Below, piece after piece: positions 18,147 to 27,036 of a stretch of DNA of 64,000 nt. The notes under the pieces were generated by a model. The model did no database searches. It was not told the origin of the DNA and was given only the letters and a program-made list of their open reading frames with translations. The stretch covers positions 451,476 through 515,475 of the forward strand of contig NZ_JOEZ01000003.1 in NCBI RefSeq assembly GCF_000721175.1, written 5' to 3'. The DNA is from Streptomyces anulatus. Lineage in GTDB: Bacteria > Actinomycetota > Actinomycetes > Streptomycetales > Streptomycetaceae. A program made the translations under genes and the position numbers. The first letter of the stretch is position 1. The number at the start of each line of letters is the position of its first letter.

Positions 18147-19369
18147 TTGTTGCCTCCGTCAGCGTTGAAGTGCGGGTTCTCCCAGACGACCGTGGCGCCC
18201 ATGCCGAAGCCGACGCACATCGTGGTCAGGCCGTAGCGGACCTCGGGCTGCTCCTCGAACTGCCGGGCCAGCTGCGTCATGAGCCGGACACCGGAGGAGG
18301 CCAGCGGGTGGCCGTAGGCGATCGCGCCGCCGTACTGGTTGACCCGGGCGTCGTCGTCGGCGATGCCGTAGTGCTCGAGGAAGGCGAGCACCTGCACGGC
18401 GAACGCCTCGTTGATCTCGAAGAGACCGATGTCCTCGATGCCCAGACCGGCCTGGGCCAGCGCCTTCTCGGTCGCCGGGATCGGACCGTAGCCCATGACC
18501 TCCGGCTCGACGCCCGCGAAGGCGTAGGAGACGAGGCGCATCCTGACCGGGAGACCGAGCTCGTTGGCGACGTCCTCGGCGGCGAGCAGCGAGGCGGTGG
18601 CGCCGTCGTTGAGCCCCGCGGCGTTACCGGCCGTCACGCGGCCGTGGGCGCGGAAGGGGGTCTTGAGGCCCGCGAGGGACTCCATGGTGGTGCCCGGGCG
18701 CATCGGCTCGTCGGCGGTGACCAGGCCCCAGCCCGTCTCACCGGCTTCGGGGTTGGTGCGGCGCACCGAGACCGGTACGAGGTCCTGCTGGATCTTGCCG
18801 TTGGCGTACGCCTTGGCGGCCTTCTCCTGCGAACGCACCGCGTAGGCGTCGGCGCGCTCCTTGGTGATCGTGGGGTAGCGGTCGTGCAGGTTCTCCGCCG
18901 TCATGCCCATGAACAGGGCGGACTCGTCGACCAGCTTCTCCGACACGAAGCGCGGGTTCGGGTCGACGCCCTCGCCCATCGGGTGGCGGCCCATGTGCTC
19001 GACGCCACCGGCCACGACGACGTCGTAGGCGCCGAAGGCGATGGAACCGGCCGTCGAGGTGACGGCGGTCAGCGCGCCCGCGCACATGCGGTCGATCGAG
19101 TAGCCGGGGACGGACTGCGGCAGACCGGCCAGGATTCCGGCGGTACGGCCCAGCGTGAGGCCCTGGTCCCCGATCTGCGTGGTCGCGGCGATGGCGACCT
19201 CGTCGATCTTCTTGGGGTCCAGGTCCGGGTTGCGGCGCAGCAGCTCCCGGATGGCCTTCACGACGAGGTCGTCGGCGCGGGTCTCGTGGTAGATGCCCTT
19301 CGGGCCCGCTTTGCCGAACGGGGTGCGGACGCCGTCGACGAAGACGACGTCCCGGATGGTACGAGGCAC
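18143..19369 (-). CDS. fadA: Acetyl-CoA acyltransferase (thiolase) FadA
   Basis: 3-ketoacyl-CoA thiolase that cleaves acetyl-CoA from 3-ketoacyl-CoA at the end of each beta-oxidation round. It is 408 residues from GTG 19369, which is preceded by GGAGGAGAG. Reactive Cys lies in DRMCAGALTAV, the second loop is EINEAFAVQ, YGHPLASSG carries the catalytic His, and the C-terminal Cys lies in TMCVGFGMGA. An upstream in-frame extension to 19441 has no ribosome site. It is transcribed first and is translationally coupled to fadB. Confidence 0.92.
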   Translation of the reverse strand: MPRTIRDVVFVDGVRTPFGKAGPKGIYHETRADDLVVKAIRELLRRNPDLDPKKIDEVAIAATTQIGDQGLTLGRTAGILAGLPQSVPGYSIDRMCAGALTAVTSTAGSIAFGAYDVVVAGGVEHMGRHPMGEGVDPNPRFVSEKLVDESALFMGMTAENLHDRYPTITKERADAYAVRSQEKAAKAYANGKIQQDLVPVSVRRTNPEAGETGWGLVTADEPMRPGTTMESLAGLKTPFRAHGRVTAGNAAGLNDGATASLLAAEDVANELGLPVRMRLVSYAFAGVEPEVMGYGPIPATEKALAQAGLGIEDIGLFEINEAFAVQVLAFLEHYGIADDDARVNQYGGAIAYGHPLASSGVRLMTQLARQFEEQPEVRYGLTTMCVGFGMGATVVWENPHFNADGGNK

Positions 19370-19549
19370 GGTGGCTCTCCTCCAGGGTGCGGGATGGCAC
19401 TGCTGCGGGGCACGCCACGGGGACGCACCGCCTGCCATCATGCTACTTGCGGGTAACCAGACTGCCCACCCCCCGCGGCCGGAGCGTCGAAGGTCACACC
19501 GGTCCGACGGCCGCCAGGACGCCTCAACGTTACGTTCCGGCCCCGCCGC

Positions 19550-20248
19550 TCACCGCATGGACGCCGCGATCGGCCCCGAGGACCGGACGACCTCCGCCAC
19601 GAACCGCCTCCGGCCGACCCCCAGCCGCCGCAGCGCCGGACCGTGGTCCACGGCCACCACCGCCGAGGCCACGGCCAGGGCCGCACACCATCCGGAAGTG
19701 GCCAGCACCCGCACCGGCGACGGCAACGGGCGCAGCGCCCGGCGCAGCCGGTGGCAGTGGAAGGGCACATGCCGTTCCTCGTCGGCCAGGATCCGCGCCG
19801 CCACCTCCCGCGTCAGCGCGTCCTCGCCCCCGTCCCGCAGGGCCCGGTAGTACCGCAGCGCGACCGTCTCCGCGATCATCAGGACCAGCAGTTCGAGGCG
19901 GAGCCCCAGCGCCCGGCGCAGCGTCACGAAGATCCGGTCGCTCCAGTGCGAGGCGATCACCGGCGCACCGCCCGAGGAGAGCAGGAGCGCCAGCAACCTG
20001 GCGTGATTTCGCTCCTCCGCGACGAACATCCGTACCGCCGACGCGTACTCTGCGTCGCCGGCCGCCTCCGCTTTGGTGATCAGCTCGGCACCGTCGCCGT
20101 CCTCGCCGACCTGGAACCGCTGCACACTGCGCCGGATCGACGGGTGCGGCGGCACTCCTGTCCGCCAGTCCGGATCTCCGCGCTCCGCGCGTTCCTGCCG
20201 CGCGGTCTCGAACGCGCGAATCCAGTCGCCGTACGCCGCGGTGTCCAT
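19550..20248 (-). CDS. Ferritin-like di-iron protein
   Basis: Protein of 232 residues with two iron-ligand helices typical of ferritin-like/COQ7-type proteins: VAEERNHARLLALLLS near residue 75 and LADEERHVPFHCHRL near residue 150. Further carboxylates lie in IAETVALRYYRAL. This spacing of E-x-x-H pairs fits a carboxylate-bridged di-iron site. A hydrophobic segment follows (residues ~180-200, ALAVASAVVAVD), perhaps a membrane contact. The role is unknown; an oxidase, hydroxylase or iron-handling activity is possible. It sits alone between fadA and rnd on the same strand, separated from rnd by a strong terminator. Confidence 0.65.
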   Translation of the reverse strand: MDTAAYGDWIRAFETARQERAERGDPDWRTGVPPHPSIRRSVQRFQVGEDGDGAELITKAEAAGDAEYASAVRMFVAEERNHARLLALLLSSGGAPVIASHWSDRIFVTLRRALGLRLELLVLMIAETVALRYYRALRDGGEDALTREVAARILADEERHVPFHCHRLRRALRPLPSPVRVLATSGWCAALAVASAVVAVDHGPALRRLGVGRRRFVAEVVRSSGPIAASMR

Positions 20249-20296
20249 GTCCGTCCCCCGTAACCCCTGTGGCTTCCGTGATTCCCGCCGGGAAGT

Positions 20297-20327
20297 CGAA
20301 CCCCCCGGCCGACGGCCGGGGGGTTCG
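20297..20327. terminator. Terminator after the RNase D gene
   Basis: CGAACCCCCCGGCC / GGCCGGGGGGTTCG, a perfect 14-bp stem with a 3-nt loop, lies just beyond the rnd stop codon and before the ferritin-like gene. Confidence 0.85.
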
Positions 20328-20344
20328 GGTGGGCGGCGTGCGGA

Positions 20345-21619
20345 TCAGGCGCCGGCGTCCAGCGCCCGGACCAGGAGCGGGGCGACCTGCTGGATCTGCC
20401 AGTTCCGTGCCCCGTACCCGGCGAGGGTGTCCTCGACGGCGCCCGGGGTCGGGCGCGTCGGCGGCTCCCAGCAGATCCGGCGCACGGTGTCCGGGGTGAT
20501 CAGGTTCTCCTGGGGCATGTGGAGGCGTTCTGCCAGCTCGGAGACGGCGGTGCGGGCGGCCGAGAGCCGGGCGGCGGCGGCCGGGTCCTTGTCGGCCCAG
20601 GAGCGTGGCGGAGGCGGTCCGGCCGGCTGCTGACCGGGCTGCGGCAGCTCCGACTCGGGCAGCGCCCTGGCCCGGTCCACCGCCGCCTGCCACTGCTCCA
20701 GCTGACGGCGGCCCATGCGGTGGCCGAATCCCGGCAGCGCGGTCAGGGCCTGCACATCGACCGGCAGCGCGAGCGCGGCCTCGACGATCGCGGCGTCGCC
20801 GAGCACCTTGCCCGGCGAGACGTCGCGGCGCTGGGCGACCTGGTCACGGGTGGTCCACAGCTCCCGGACGACGGCCATCTGACGGCGGCGGCGCACCTTG
20901 TGCATGCCCGAGGTGCGCCGCCAGGGGTCCTTGCGGGGCGGTGCGGGCGGCGCGGAGGCGATGGCGTCGAACTCCTCGCGGGCCCATTCCAGCTTGCCCT
21001 GCCGCTCCAGCTCCTCCTCCAGCGCGTCGCGCAGGTCGATCAGGAGCTCCACGTCGAGCGCGGCGTAGCGCAGCCAGGGCTCGGGCAGTGGGCGGGTGGA
21101 CCAGTCGACCGCGGAGTGGCCCTTCTCCAGGGCGTATCCGAGGACGTTCCCCACCATCGCGCCGAGGCCGACACGCGGGAAGCCCGCGAGGCGTCCGGCC
21201 AGCTCGGTGTCGAACAGCGAGGTGGGGGTCATGCCTATGTCCCGCAGGCACGGCAGGTCCTGGGTCGCCGCGTGCAGGATCCACTCGGTGCCGCTCAGCG
21301 CGGAGCCGAGGCTCGAGAGGTCGGGGCAGCCGACCGGGTCGACCAGGGCGCTGCCCGCGCCCTCGCGGCGCAGCTGTACGAGGTAGGCGCGCTGGCCGTA
21401 GCGATACCCCGAGGCGCGCTCGGCGTCGACGGCCACCGGGCCGGTGCCCGCGGCGAAGGCCGCGATCACCCGGGCGAGGGCGTCGTCGGACGTCACCACC
21501 GGGGGAATGCCCTCGCGCGGTTCGAGCAAGGGGATCGGCGCCGGGGCGACGTCGTCCGGGGGAGCGCCCCCGGTGGTTCGCAGTGAAGTGTCTGCTGCGG
21601 TCTCTTGGGCGTCGGTCAC
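20345..21619 (-). CDS. rnd: Ribonuclease D-like 3'-5' exonuclease
   Basis: Processive 3'-5' exoribonuclease of the DEDD family, 424 residues. Motif I is VAVDAERASGYRYGQRAYLVQL (Asp and Glu metal ligands, about residues 59-80). Motif II lies in ILHAATQDLPCL, and the FDTELAGRLAG segment and YAALDVELLIDL (motif III, Tyr and Asp) follow. A C-terminal HRDC domain is visible from LWTTRDQVAQRRDVSPGKVLG through LPGFGHRMGRRQ. Likely roles are tRNA or stable RNA 3' processing and RNA quality control. It has its own promoter region and is flanked by hairpins on both sides. Confidence 0.85.
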   Translation of the reverse strand: MTDAQETAADTSLRTTGGAPPDDVAPAPIPLLEPREGIPPVVTSDDALARVIAAFAAGTGPVAVDAERASGYRYGQRAYLVQLRREGAGSALVDPVGCPDLSSLGSALSGTEWILHAATQDLPCLRDIGMTPTSLFDTELAGRLAGFPRVGLGAMVGNVLGYALEKGHSAVDWSTRPLPEPWLRYAALDVELLIDLRDALEEELERQGKLEWAREEFDAIASAPPAPPRKDPWRRTSGMHKVRRRRQMAVVRELWTTRDQVAQRRDVSPGKVLGDAAIVEAALALPVDVQALTALPGFGHRMGRRQLEQWQAAVDRARALPESELPQPGQQPAGPPPPRSWADKDPAAAARLSAARTAVSELAERLHMPQENLITPDTVRRICWEPPTRPTPGAVEDTLAGYGARNWQIQQVAPLLVRALDAGA

Positions 21620-21640
21620 GTGTCAAGGGTATCTGTGTAT

Positions 21641-21684
21641 GCACGGAGCCCGTCGACGGAACGTTCCGTCGACGGGCTCCGTGC
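21641..21684. terminator. 44-bp perfect palindrome between whiI and rnd
   Basis: GCACGGAGCCCGTCGACGGAAC and its complement are directly adjacent, with no spacer. It lies 49 bases beyond the whiI stop and 22 bases before the rnd start (both on the minus strand). It most likely folds as the whiI terminator. Confidence 0.8.
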
Positions 21685-21732
21685 ACGTATTCCAGCCGGA
21701 GACGCATCGGTGCACGTCCCGGCGGGGTGCGG

Positions 21733-22395
21733 TCAGTGGATGATGCCCGTCCGCAGGGCGACCGCGACCATGCCGGCACGGTCTCCGGTCCCGAGCTTGC
21801 GGGCGATGCGGGCGAGGTGGGATTTGACGGTCAGGGCGGAGAGGCCCATCGAGACGCCGATGGCCTTGTTGGACTGGCCTTCGGCGACCAGGCGGAGCAC
21901 CTCCACCTCACGTCCGGACAGTTCGCGGTAGCCGCCCGGGTGGCTCGGGGAACCGGGAGGCCTGCGGTGCATACGGGCGGCGTTGGCGCCGATGGGGGCG
22001 ACGCCGGGGCGCGTGGGGTGACCGATGTTGGTTCGGGTGCCGGTGACGACGTAGCCCTTCACGCCGCCCGCGAGGGCGTTGCGAACGGCGCCGATGTCGT
22101 CGGCGGCGGAGAGGGCGAGACCGTTGGGCCAGCCTGCGGCTCGGGTCTCGGACAGCAGGGTCAGCCCGGAACCGTCGGGCAGGTGGACGTCGGCAATGCA
22201 GATGTCGCGCGGGTTGCCGACGCGGGGGCGTGCCTCCGCGATGGACGACGCTTCGATGACGTCACGTACTCCGAGGGCCCACAGATGGCGGGTGACGGTG
22301 GAACGGACGCGCGGGTCGGCCACGACGACCATGGCCGTCGGCTTGTTCGGGCGGTAGGCGACCAGGCTTGCGGGCTGCTCAAGGAGAACGGACAC
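21733..22395 (-). CDS. whiI: Atypical response regulator WhiI
   Basis: NarL/LuxR-type orphan response regulator needed for sporulation septation and spore maturation in Streptomyces, where WhiI acts as a heterodimer with BldM. Length is 220 residues. The receiver domain (residues ~20-135) is atypical: the usual acidic pair is Ala26-Asp27 (VVVADP), while Asp69 (IADVHLPDGSG) and the Lys in VKGYVV remain. The C-terminal helix-turn-helix is standard (LSGREVEVLRLVAEG then NKAIGVSMGLSALTVKSHL). No histidine kinase gene is adjacent. GTG 22395 follows AGGAGG closely. A WhiG-like promoter lies upstream. Identification rests on sequence as I remember it and on context. Confidence 0.85.
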   Translation of the reverse strand: MSVLLEQPASLVAYRPNKPTAMVVVADPRVRSTVTRHLWALGVRDVIEASSIAEARPRVGNPRDICIADVHLPDGSGLTLLSETRAAGWPNGLALSAADDIGAVRNALAGGVKGYVVTGTRTNIGHPTRPGVAPIGANAARMHRRPPGSPSHPGGYRELSGREVEVLRLVAEGQSNKAIGVSMGLSALTVKSHLARIARKLGTGDRAGMVAVALRTGIIH

Positions 22396-22476
22396 CAGGC
22401 CTCCTGGGGGGAGTGGCGGGACGGGCCGGCTCGGGGGTGAAGCCGGGGGCGAACCGTGCTTGAAGGGTCATTGACC

Positions 22477-22504
22477 TCTTCGGCAGCGGAGCCGTCCTCC
22501 TTTA
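22477..22504 (-). promoter_or_regulatory. Candidate sigma-WhiG promoter of whiI
   Basis: On the minus strand TAAA (22504-22501), 16 bases, then GCCGAAGA (22484-22477) resembles the WhiG/FliA pattern TAAA-N15-GCCGATAA: the -35 part is exact, the -10 part matches 6 of 8, and the spacer is one base longer. It lies about 82 bases upstream of the whiI start, within the 211-base gene-free stretch 22396-22606. whiI is a known WhiG target in S. coelicolor. Confidence 0.5.
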
Positions 22505-22606
22505 GGAGAAGATCACGATTTGGTGAGTAACAATTCGGGCAAATAGGACGCGCGATCGATTGTACGAAAAGAGAGCCGGTGCTTGTGCGATACGGGTGAC
22601 GGAATG

Positions 22607-23266
22607 TTATGAAACCTGCGGTCCGCGCCGCTGCGGCAGCGTCACCACCGCCGCGTCCGCCGGATCCGACGGCGGCAGTCCCGCGATCTGGCACAGCAGA
22701 TCGCCCCAGGCCATCAGGTGTGACGCCGCGTCCGGAAACCCGCCCCGCCCCTCGCGCGGCGTCCACGAGGCGCGGATCTCGATCTGCGTCGCCGGACGGC
22801 GCGCGGACAGCGCACCGAAGTAGTGCGATCCGGCGCGTGTCACCGTTCCGCCGGCCTCTCCGTACGACAGGCCCCGTGCGTCCAGCGCACCCGTCAGCCA
22901 GGACCAGCACACCTCCGGGAGCAGCGGGTCCGCCGCCATCTCCGGCTCCAGCTCCGCCCGCACCAGCGTCACCAGCCGGAACGCGCCCTGCCAGGCGTCG
23001 TGCCCCGCCGGATCGTGCAGCAGGACCAGCCTGCCGTCCGCGAGATCGTCCTCGCCGTCCACCACCGCCGCCTCCAGGGCGTACGCGTGCGGCGCGAGGC
23101 GCTGGGGCGGCCGGGTCACCTCCACCTCCAGCTCCGGGCGGAGGCGCGCGGAGCGCAGCGCTTCGACCGCCGCCAGGAACGCGGGCGGCACGGAAGGACC
23201 CTCCGCACGGTCCTTGCTCTCAACGCCATCGGAATGATCGGAAAACTGTCCCTGAGCCGGAGCCAT
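22607..23266 (-). CDS. DUF3000 family protein
   Basis: Conserved actinobacterial protein of 219 residues of the DUF3000 family. Recognisable segments are VPPAFLAAVEALRSA near the N-terminus, RLAPHAYALEAAV, EVCWSWLTGALDARG and IEIRASWTP near the C-terminus. No signal peptide or membrane segment is visible, and function is unknown. It lies divergent to hemE across 92 bases and upstream of whiI on the same strand. ATG 23266 has no clear ribosome site, so the mRNA may be leaderless. Confidence 0.75.
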   Translation of the reverse strand: MAPAQGQFSDHSDGVESKDRAEGPSVPPAFLAAVEALRSARLRPELEVEVTRPPQRLAPHAYALEAAVVDGEDDLADGRLVLLHDPAGHDAWQGAFRLVTLVRAELEPEMAADPLLPEVCWSWLTGALDARGLSYGEAGGTVTRAGSHYFGALSARRPATQIEIRASWTPREGRGGFPDAASHLMAWGDLLCQIAGLPPSDPADAAVVTLPQRRGPQVS

Positions 23267-23358
23267 GCGGGGAAGAGTAGGCGGAAGGCGGGCCTCGCGC
23301 AGGGAGAGACACCCGTGCGGGGCCGGGCTCCTTCGGCCCGCGTGCGAAGATTCTGTGC

Positions 23359-24456
23359 GTGAGTGCCAACGACAGCCCTTCGGGCCAGCAGACGACGACC
23401 TCCGCCAGCCTCGACGCGGTCCGCCACGCCACCCACGACTCGGCGTTCCTCAGGGCCTGCCGCCGCGAACCCGTCTCCCACACGCCGGTCTGGTTCATGC
23501 GCCAGGCGGGACGCTCGCTGCCCGAGTACCTGAAGGTCCGCGAGGGCATCGCGATGCTCGACTCCTGCATGATGCCGGAGCTGGTCGCCGAGATCACCCT
23601 GCAGCCCGTACGCCGCCACAAGGTCGACGCCGCGATCTACTTCAGCGACATCGTCGTGCCCCTGAAGGCCATCGGCATCGACCTCGACATCAAGCCCGGC
23701 GTCGGCCCGGTCATCGCCGAGCCGATCCGCACCCGCGCCGACCTGGCCCGGCTGCGCGACCTCACGCCCGAGGACGTCCCGTACGTCACCGAGGCCATCG
23801 GGATGCTCACCGCCGAGCTCGGCGCCACCCCGCTCATCGGCTTCGCCGGGGCCCCCTTCACCCTGGCCAGCTACCTCGTCGAGGGCGGCCCTTCGCGCAA
23901 CCACGAGCGCACCAAGGCGATGATGTACGGCGACCCGCAGCTCTGGGCCGACCTCGTCGACCGGCTCGCCGAGATCACCGGCGCCTTCCTCAAGGTGCAG
24001 ATCGAGGCCGGCGCCTCCGCCGTCCAGCTCTTCGACTCCTGGGTCGGCGCCCTGGCTCCCGCCGACTACCGCCGCGCGGTGCTGCCCGCCTCCGCGAAGG
24101 TCTTCGACGCCGTCGCCCCGTACGGCGTCCCCCGCATCCACTTCGGAGTCGGCACCGGCGAACTCCTCGGCCTGATGGGCGAGGCAGGCGCGGACGTCGT
24201 CGGCGTCGACTGGCGCGTCCCGCTGGACGAGGCCGCCCGCCGGGTCGGCCCCGGCAAGGCGCTCCAGGGCAACCTCGACCCGGCGGTGCTGTACGCGCCG
24301 ACCCCGGCCGTCGAGGAGAAGACCCGCGAGGTGCTGGACGCCGCCGCAGGGCTCGAGGGCCACATCTTCAACCTGGGCCACGGAGTCATGCCGACCATGG
24401 ACCCGGACGCCCTCACCCGGCTCGTGGAGTACGTCCACACGCGGACAGCGCGCTGA
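23359..24456 (+). CDS. hemE: Uroporphyrinogen decarboxylase
   Basis: Decarboxylates the four acetate side chains of uroporphyrinogen III to give coproporphyrinogen III, the branch-point intermediate of heme synthesis. At 365 residues it has normal length. Hallmark motif [14 protein letters not shown] occurs near residue 43, with substrate residues in [30 protein letters not shown] and NLGHGVMP near the C-terminus. The start is GTG 23359. It is divergent from the DUF3000 gene and convergent with the flavoprotein gene, with a hairpin between the latter two stops. The next pathway genes (hemY/cgoX and chdC) lie 2.5 kb downstream. Confidence 0.93.
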   Translation: MSANDSPSGQQTTTSASLDAVRHATHDSAFLRACRREPVSHTPVWFMRQAGRSLPEYLKVREGIAMLDSCMMPELVAEITLQPVRRHKVDAAIYFSDIVVPLKAIGIDLDIKPGVGPVIAEPIRTRADLARLRDLTPEDVPYVTEAIGMLTAELGATPLIGFAGAPFTLASYLVEGGPSRNHERTKAMMYGDPQLWADLVDRLAEITGAFLKVQIEAGASAVQLFDSWVGALAPADYRRAVLPASAKVFDAVAPYGVPRIHFGVGTGELLGLMGEAGADVVGVDWRVPLDEAARRVGPGKALQGNLDPAVLYAPTPAVEEKTREVLDAAAGLEGHIFNLGHGVMPTMDPDALTRLVEYVHTRTAR

Positions 24457-24466
24457 GCGACCGGAC

Positions 24467-24492
24467 GGCCGGGGCGAACAAGCGCCCCGGCC
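24467..24492. terminator. Bidirectional terminator between hemE and the flavoprotein gene
   Basis: GGCCGGGGCG / CGCCCCGGCC with a 6-nt loop lies between the two convergent stop codons. Confidence 0.75.
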
Positions 24493-24499
24493 CCCGACG

Positions 24500-25888
24500 T
24501 CAGCTCCCCGCGTTCCGTACCGCCGCCGCCGTCCTGCGCGCGGCGACCAGCACCGGGTCCCAGACCGGCGAGAACGGCGGGGCGTAACCCAGGTCGAGCG
24601 CCGTCATCTGCTCCACCGTCATCCCGGCCGTCAGCGCCACCGCCGCCACGTCCACCCGCTTCGCCGCCCCCTCGCGGCCGACGATCTGCACGCCGAGCAG
24701 CCGGCCCGTGCGGTACTCCGCGATCATCTTCACCGTCATCGGCTTCGCCCCCGGGTAGTAACCCGCCCGCTGCGTCGACTCGATGGTCGCCGTGACGTAG
24801 CGCAGCCCGACCGCACGGGCGTCCTTCTCCCGCAGCCCGGTCCGGGCGATCTCCAGGTCGCAGACCTTGCTCACCGCCGTACCGACCACGCCCGGGAACG
24901 TGCCGTAACCGCCCCCGACGTTGGAACCGATCACCTGGCCGTGCTTGTTGGCGTGGGTGCCCAGCGCGATGTGCCGGGTGCGGCCCGCCACCAGGTCCAG
25001 GACCTCCACGCAGTCGCCGCCCGCCCAGATGTCGTCGTGGCCGACGACCCGCATCGCCAGGTCCGTCAGCAGCCCGCCGTGCGGCCCGACCGGCAGCCCG
25101 GCTTCGCGCGCCAGCGCCGTCTCCGGCTCCACGCCGATGCCGAGGACCACCACGTCCGCCGGATACGTCCCCGCGTCCGTCGCCACCTCGCTCACCCGGC
25201 CGTCCGGACCGGTGAGGATCTTGGTGACGGCGGCCCGGTTGACCGTCGTGATGCCCAGCCCGTCCATCGCGTCGTGGACGAGCCGCCCCATGTCCGGGTC
25301 GAGCGTCGCCATCGGCTGCTCGCCCCGGTTCAGGACGGTCACCTCGAAGCCCCGCGCGAGCATCGCCTCGGCCATCTCGACGCCGATGTACCCCGCGCCC
25401 ACCACGACCGCCCGGCGGGTCTCCTCGGAGCCCAGGGCGTCCAGCGAGTCCAGGAGCGCCTGCCCGTCGTCCAGGGTCTGCACCCCGTGCACCCCGGCCG
25501 CGCCCATCCCGGGCAGTGCCGGGCGCACCGGACGGGCCCCGGTGGCGATCACCAGCTTGTCGAAGCCCGTCCAGTACGTCTGCCCGCTCTCCCGGTCCAG
25601 CGCCTTCACCCGCCGCCCGGCCACGTCGAGCTCGGTCACCTCGGTCCGCATCCGCAGATCGATGTCCCGCGCCCGGTGCTCCTCGGGGGTCCGGGCGATC
25701 AGGTCGTCGCGCGCCTCGACGTCGCCGCTCACCCAGTACGGGATGCCGCAGGCGGAGTACGAGGAGAAGTGGCCACGCTCGAAGGCGACGATCTCCAGCG
25801 CGTCCGGCCCCTTCAGCCTGCGCGCCTGTGACGCGGCGGACATGCCCGCCGCGTCACCGCCGATGACCACCAGTCGCTCCGCTGCCAT
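24500..25888 (-). CDS. FAD/NAD-dependent oxidoreductase, CoA-disulfide reductase-like
   Basis: Pyridine nucleotide-disulfide oxidoreductase of the single-cysteine subgroup (CoA-disulfide reductase, NADH oxidase/peroxidase, NADPH sulfur reductase), 462 residues. The FAD motif is VVIGGDAAGMSAASQARR at the N-terminus. The redox-active Cys is at about residue 47 in YSACGIPYWVSGD. The NAD motif is VVVGAGYIGVEMAEAM, the second FAD motif is DIWAGGDCVEV, and a C-terminal dimerisation domain follows. There is no CxxxxC pair, which excludes lipoamide or mycothione reductase. ATG 25888 follows GAAAGGGGA. The physiological disulfide substrate is unknown; Streptomyces use mycothiol mainly, so a CoA or oxygen substrate is open. 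Confidence 0.78.
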   Translation of the reverse strand: MAAERLVVIGGDAAGMSAASQARRLKGPDALEIVAFERGHFSSYSACGIPYWVSGDVEARDDLIARTPEEHRARDIDLRMRTEVTELDVAGRRVKALDRESGQTYWTGFDKLVIATGARPVRPALPGMGAAGVHGVQTLDDGQALLDSLDALGSEETRRAVVVGAGYIGVEMAEAMLARGFEVTVLNRGEQPMATLDPDMGRLVHDAMDGLGITTVNRAAVTKILTGPDGRVSEVATDAGTYPADVVVLGIGVEPETALAREAGLPVGPHGGLLTDLAMRVVGHDDIWAGGDCVEVLDLVAGRTRHIALGTHANKHGQVIGSNVGGGYGTFPGVVGTAVSKVCDLEIARTGLREKDARAVGLRYVTATIESTQRAGYYPGAKPMTVKMIAEYRTGRLLGVQIVGREGAAKRVDVAAVALTAGMTVEQMTALDLGYAPPFSPVWDPVLVAARRTAAAVRNAGS

Positions 25889-25941
25889 GCCGGGTCCCCT
25901 TTCGCCGAGTGAGGGCCCCACGCTACGGCGCTGGAGCGACC

Positions 25942-26910
25942 TCAGGGCGCCGGAGTCCCCTCCGCCTCCGGCCGGGGCGCCGCCGGGACCTCGCGGGCCG
26001 CCCGCCGGGCGCGCAGCACCCGCCACACCAGCAGCGCCAGGGCCACGGTGAGCAGGAACGGGAACGTGGCTCCGAACGCCACCGCGATCCACCGCAGCAT
26101 CGTCACGAACGCGTCCCAGCCGCCGCTCAGCGCGTCCAGGAACCCGGTGTCCTCCTTCTCCCCGTCGTCGGCCGGGGCGTCCGGCGGCGTCAGGTCCAGG
26201 GTGATCGTCGACAGCGAGGTCCGGTCCTTCAGGCTCGCCTGCTGGGCGAGCAGCGACTCCAGGTCGGACTGACGGCTGCTCAGCTCGCCCTCCAGGGCGA
26301 CCACATCGCTGATCTTCTCCGCCTTGTCCATCAGCTCCCGCACCCGCGTCACGCTCGCGCGCTGCGTGGCGATCCGGCTGTCCACGTCGACCACCTGGTC
26401 GGTGACGTCCTTCGCGTCCGAGGTGCGCGAGAGCAGCTTCCCGGAACCGGAGAGTTCCCCCAGCACCTCCTGGAACCGGGCCTGCGGCACCCGCAGCACC
26501 AGGTGCGAGGTCTCGTAGGTGTCGTCGAGCCGCTCGGTGTTCTCCGTCGCCACCAGGCCGCCCGCGCCCTCGGCGGCGGCGCGCGCGGCGGCGACGGCCT
26601 TCGGCACGCTCTTCACCTCGACGGACAGGGTGGCCGTGCGGATGACATGAGCGGTCCCGGGCGCGGGCGGCGCCTTCTTCCCGGAGGCCTTCCCGTCCGC
26701 CTGCGGCTCGGCGGAGGCGGCCGCGGGTGCGTCCTCCTCCGTGAACCCCTCACGCGGGGCGGCCTTCCCGTCCGCCGCCTTCGCGCCGCTGTCCGAGGCG
26801 TCGCCCGACGCCCCGCAGCCGCCGACGGCGAGCAGGAGGCCGAGCGTCCCGGCCACGAGCGCCGCCCGTGTGCGGGCGAAGGTTCGATCGGTTCCGCTGT
26901 CCGTATCCAT
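25942..26910 (-). CDS. DUF4349 lipoprotein
   Basis: Membrane-associated protein of unknown function, 322 residues. The N-terminus is a lipoprotein signal (LVAGTLGLLLAVGGC, Cys ~32), followed by a disordered Ala/Gly/Lys-rich linker to about residue 85. The DUF4349 domain starts at HVIRTATLSVEV and includes a coiled-coil stretch (VRELMDKAEKISDVVALEGE and the following ~35 residues). A C-terminal helix (FGATFPFLLTVALALLVWRV) then places basic residues in the cytoplasm. DUF4349 proteins usually act at the envelope, but no activity is established. It is divergent from hemY/cgoX across 126 bases. The start is ATG 26910, behind GGGGGGAC. Confidence 0.78.
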   Translation of the reverse strand: MDTDSGTDRTFARTRAALVAGTLGLLLAVGGCGASGDASDSGAKAADGKAAPREGFTEEDAPAAASAEPQADGKASGKKAPPAPGTAHVIRTATLSVEVKSVPKAVAAARAAAEGAGGLVATENTERLDDTYETSHLVLRVPQARFQEVLGELSGSGKLLSRTSDAKDVTDQVVDVDSRIATQRASVTRVRELMDKAEKISDVVALEGELSSRQSDLESLLAQQASLKDRTSLSTITLDLTPPDAPADDGEKEDTGFLDALSGGWDAFVTMLRWIAVAFGATFPFLLTVALALLVWRVLRARRAAREVPAAPRPEAEGTPAP

Positions 26911-27036
26911 AACGGGTCCCCCCAGGGCGTCGGTTGATGGTGCCGGTTCGACGCGGCCGCCCCGGGACCGGTTGCCGGGGGGCGGTTTCGAAGTGGTCAC
27001 GGTCATGACGCGGTACGGGTTTGAGAGAGTGGACCC

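Noticed and set aside
15975..18236. Open frame of 753 codons opposite fadB
   Set aside because: Antisense shadow of a well-supported beta-oxidation gene.
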